Origin: Citrus sinensis
Lineage: Eukaryota; Streptophyta; Magnoliopsida; Sapindales; Rutaceae
Assembly: GCF_022201045.2 (NCBI RefSeq)
Contig: NC_068558.1
Span: 45,039,001 to 45,103,000, forward strand
Direction: 5' to 3'
Length of the DNA stretch: 64,000 bases
Within the stretch, counting starts at the first letter, position 1, and the number at the start of each line of letters is the position of its first letter. The notes beneath the pieces are model-generated. The model saw nothing but the letters and a program-made list of their open reading frames with translations, made no database searches and was not told where the DNA came from. Of this stretch, positions 60,579 to 64,000 are shown in pieces. The position numbers and the translations under genes were made by a program.

Positions 60579-62599
60579 ATGGCGGCACCGTCAGATCAGA
60601 AGGCCACCATAATCGACGGCAAAGCCGTCGCTCAGACCATCCGATCTGAAATCGCAGAAGAAGTCCGCCTCCTTTCTGAAAAATATGGCAAGGTACTTAC
60701 TCCTCCAATCAATTGATTTATCAAACTGAAATTCCAGCCCTGTCTTTGTGATTTGTGACTATGACAATTGTTAATATTTTTGGCGCGTGATTTGGTCAGG
60801 TGCCTGGACTGGCAGTAGTAATAGTGGGTGGCAGAAAAGACTCTCAAAGCTATGTGAGCATGAAGAGAAAGGCTTGTGCTGAAGTTGGGATTAAGTCTTT
60901 TGACATAGACCTCCCCGAGCAAGTCTCCGAGGCCGAGCTTATCAGCAAGGTTCACGAGCTTAACGCAATGCCTGATGTACATGGTTGGTTAGTCGTTAAT
61001 GTATATGTGCTTCAATTTTAATTTGAACAAACTAGTGTGTAGAAATGCAAACCGTTCGTTTGTGATTGACAGGTATATTGGTTCAACTTCCATTGCCGAA
61101 GCATATAAATGAAGAGAAAGTTTTAGGTGAGATAAGCCTTGAGAAGGATGTTGATGGCTTTCATCCTTTGAACATTGGCAAGCTCGCAATGAAAGGCAGA
61201 GACCCCCTCTTCCTTCCTTGCACGCCCAAGGCAATAATACTCTACTCTTGCCTTATTAATTGTGGCAACCTGATATAATATGTAAATGCCTACTATTTGC
61301 TTTGGTTATCCTATTTATCTTTCTTTTTTTTTCTGAGGTTGGTTTTTTCTCTGCAGGGATGCCTTGAACTTCTGAAACGAAGTGGTGTTACTATAAAGGG
61401 TAAAAGGGCTGTTGTGGTGGGTCGAAGTAACATTGTTGGACTCCCAGTTTCATTGCTGCTGCTGAAAGCTGATGCCACTGTAACCATAGTCCATTCACAT
61501 ACCCCTGATCCTGAAAGTATCGTTCGTGAAGCTGACATTGTTATTGCTGCAGCCGGACAAGCAATGATGGTAACTATGGGCATACTATAGTTCCGGCATT
61601 CCTAATTAGAATGAGATTATACAAATATTTTTTTGCTGATACCTTTAATACCTGTTTGTCTCATCTTAAATCATCTAGCAGTTCCATATATCTTGGCTTA
61701 ATTTGCTTACTGAGGTGCTTCGAACTGAATTACTGTGACAATGTAAAAGAAACTTCTTGTTGGTTGATGGCTCTGTGTTCTTGAATATACATATGATATA
61801 AACTCGTTCAGATACTCTGAACATTGTGAGGCATCACCTGTGAACCTGAGTTGAGTATCTCATACAAGCTTATTATGGATCTGTTGACATGATGCAAATT
61901 AATCAAGTCAAATTTCAGCATTCTGGGAAATAGTTGAGATTCTACTTTCGCTTCTTTGAGGACTTCAATTTCATAGATGGTCAAAATCCTCAGCCACTGA
62001 ATCTCCTATCAATCGACCTCTTTGCATCTACACCTTCTCTAAATCTTACTTTTTCTATTTTATTTTTGTTTTCTCTTAAATGGTGATTAGCTGAAGGTGG
62101 ATTCTTTTGTATAGCTTTTGTGTATTTAGTTTCTGACCTCATGTTTCTTCATAAACTCGTATCGTAGAACAGATGGATTAACGGGTCATATGTATATTCA
62201 GTAACTAATTTAATAAAATTGCTTAAACCTTACGAAAACATATCTGCCAACCAAATGACATTAAATTTTTTCCCTCTCGTACAGCTCTTTGTTGATTGAA
62301 AGTATGTTGATATGTTTGGTGGAACGTGCTAGGTTTTGTGTTTTTAAACTTGTTTCCTTAACTTGCAGATCAAGGGAAGTTGGATCAAGCCTGGTGCTGC
62401 TGTTATTGATGTTGGAACAAATGCTGTCGATGACTCGACCAAGAAGTCAGGCTATAGGTTAGTGGGAGATGTGGATTTCCATGAAGCGTGTAAAGTAGCT
62501 GGATGTGTAACTCCTGTTCCAGGTGGTGTGGGCCCAATGACTGTTGCTATGCTACTCAGGAATACCTTGGATGGTGCAAAGCGTGTGATCGAGCTGTAA
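60579..62599 (+). CDS. FOLD: Bifunctional methylenetetrahydrofolate dehydrogenase/cyclohydrolase (FOLD)
   Basis: Interconverts 5,10-methylene-, 5,10-methenyl- and 10-formyl-THF in one-carbon metabolism, probably in the cytosol since no transit peptide is visible. Exons 60579-60692, 60800-60983, 61073-61230, 61357-61569 and 62369-62599 join to 299 residues, the usual length. Motifs: [10 protein letters not shown], active-site YVSMKRKA (Tyr56, Lys60), [10 protein letters not shown] (103-112), FLPCTPKGCLELL, Rossmann [15 protein letters not shown] from Gly174, and [16 protein letters not shown] (from 274). Intron 3 starts GC rather than GT (AAG|GCAATA at 61231) and ends CTGCAG. Introns 1, 2 and 4 are GT-AG. 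Phases are right throughout, and the gene looks intact. Confidence 0.95.
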
Positions 62600-64000
62600 A
62601 ACTGCCCTCGTCTTTGTTCTTGACTTCATTGTAATTCATGAGACGGTACTCATTCTCCTTTGGTTTTGTTTGAAAACATTTTTATTTATCATGGTTAATA
62701 ATTTATAATACATGTGAAGATGGTTCATGAGTTTATCAATGAAAAAAACAGTTCATCGCATGTTGCGCCATTGCCTCACTATTGGAATTTGTAAGCAAGC
62801 TTAGCCTCACTCTTTATTGGGCTCATCCTTGATTATATTGCATTGGACATGATTAACATGCGGGCCGTCAGCAGTAGCCCAAATTTTCTCTGAGTTGGAC
62901 TATTGGCACATCGCTGTAGAATGAATGCAATGTTTTGTTTCAAAAAATAAAAGCATTTCACGCTTATAACATGCAAGTGAAAATACATAATAGAAGAGAT
63001 GTTAAATTAAGAGCGATGGTACAGTCATAAAATCATATACAAATTGATTTGACAGTAACTTATTGGTTGAATAAAAATATAAAATAATAAAAGTAAATCA
63101 CGTGAATTAAAAAATATCTAATTCAACCAATTAAATCATGTCATATTAATTTGTGCAAAAAAAATTATCTAAGAGTTTGTAATTATATTATTATTGCTGA
63201 ATTAAATACATCACATTTTCTAAAATTTAGGGTTTAGGGTTTTATCTCACGAAATGAAATAATTCATCACTTGTTTCACGAAATGAAATAAGTGAAACCC
63301 TAAACAGCTAAACCCTAACTCCCTTCAAAAATCAAAATCTTTTTAAAATATCTTTTGAATATTTACAATTTAACCTTTGTTAAAATTACATCTAAGGACA
63401 AAAATATATTTAAATAAAATGAGAAAAAAATCCTAGTGAAAGAAGAAAGTGACTTCGGAGATGTAAATTTATACATATAACTAGATTAATAATTTCATGT
63501 TAATTCAAATAGGCATTCGGATTCTCATCGTTGAACATCATTAGCACTTCATGATTATCTTTACAACAATCAAACAATATTAAAATATCCTCATTTGGTT
63601 AAGTATATGCTCCAATAGTGGCCTCATTTTCTTCGTTGCTAGCAAGTAGCAACTTTTGGTGTTTCTTCTCCGCTCTCTTCCCTACCTTTTTCTTCAGTTT
63701 CTTCAACACTTTCTGCTGAGCAATCTGCCTTATCACTATAACTTCGTGTTTGTTCATGTCTGCGGATCAATTCTGCAACAACTAATTTGAGTTTTTCATG
63801 TTTCTTCTTCTTGCCCATTGATACTTTTAAAATAATGGAAGCGATTGATGAATGAAAATTATGCAGATTTCGTAACTGAATTTGAAATCTACGAATAATA
63901 AACAATTAATAACTATACGCTGAAGATCACAAAAATTTTGCATGTTTCAATTCATACCCTGCAAGCTATAGCTTTAATAAATTTTTTTCTTTAAAAGGAA
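62600..64000. other. FOLD 3' region and AT-rich spacer with a short minus-strand frame
   Basis: No gene is recognised. Two telomere-type units (TTTAGGG) lie at about 63227-63239, and AAACCCTAA motifs follow near 63300. TCACGAAATGAAATAA occurs twice between them (63247 and 63276). A 59-codon frame on the minus strand (63639-63817) starts MGKKKKHEKLK and is charged and Glu-rich at its end; it shows no domain and could be a decayed gene or chance. Confidence 0.4.

Noticed and set aside
63227-63310. Interstitial telomere array
   Set aside because: Only two TTTAGGG units and scattered AAACCCTAA motifs, too few for a telomere remnant.

Overview
This window looks like nuclear DNA of a dicot flowering plant. 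The genes have many short introns with GT-AG ends, the spacers are AT-rich, and the gene families are plant-typical (phi-class glutathione transferases, a PLS-type pentatricopeptide protein, a HIPP metal-binding protein, plant WEE1). The gene content would fit a Citrus-like genome, but that is an impression and not shown by the sequence.

Layout, left to right. 1-2.2 kb (minus): 5' part of a KUP/HAK/KT potassium transporter with three disabling lesions, so a pseudogene as written. 3.8-7.7 kb (minus): complete ten-exon WEE1 kinase, with an organelle-like block in its longest intron. 8.7-9.8 kb: C/T-rich repeats and a broken FAR1-like exon. 11.9-15.0 kb (plus): four-exon ATG18a-type PROPPIN. 18.7, 24.0 and 34.3 kb (plus): three phi GST genes with the same three-exon plan, a tandem family. 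The middle GST lost the family's usual stop codon. It is followed in frame by two exons coding three 36-residue repeats and eighteen acidic 8- or 9-residue repeats, which may form a GST fusion protein. 37.4-38.8 kb (minus): intronless PPR gene. 39.0 kb (minus): tRNA-Gly(CCC). 39.1-40.6 kb (plus): dephospho-CoA kinase. 45.2-46.3 kb (plus): HIPP protein. 46.3-59 kb: gene-poor and full of transposon debris. 59.2 kb (plus): 77-residue protein gene. 60.6-62.6 kb (plus): FOLD (methylene-THF dehydrogenase/cyclohydrolase) with a GC-AG intron.

The genes do not form a pathway apart from the GST cluster, as is normal for a plant chromosome. Several non-autonomous DNA transposons have matching target-site duplications: two Mutator-like MITEs (9 bp, one nested in a hAT-like MITE) and two hAT-like MITEs (8 bp). 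A third hAT-like MITE has a 7-of-8 match. The most unusual feature is the repeat-rich tail after the second GST. Exon coordinates were read by hand from splice sites and frame; no alignment or expression data were available.
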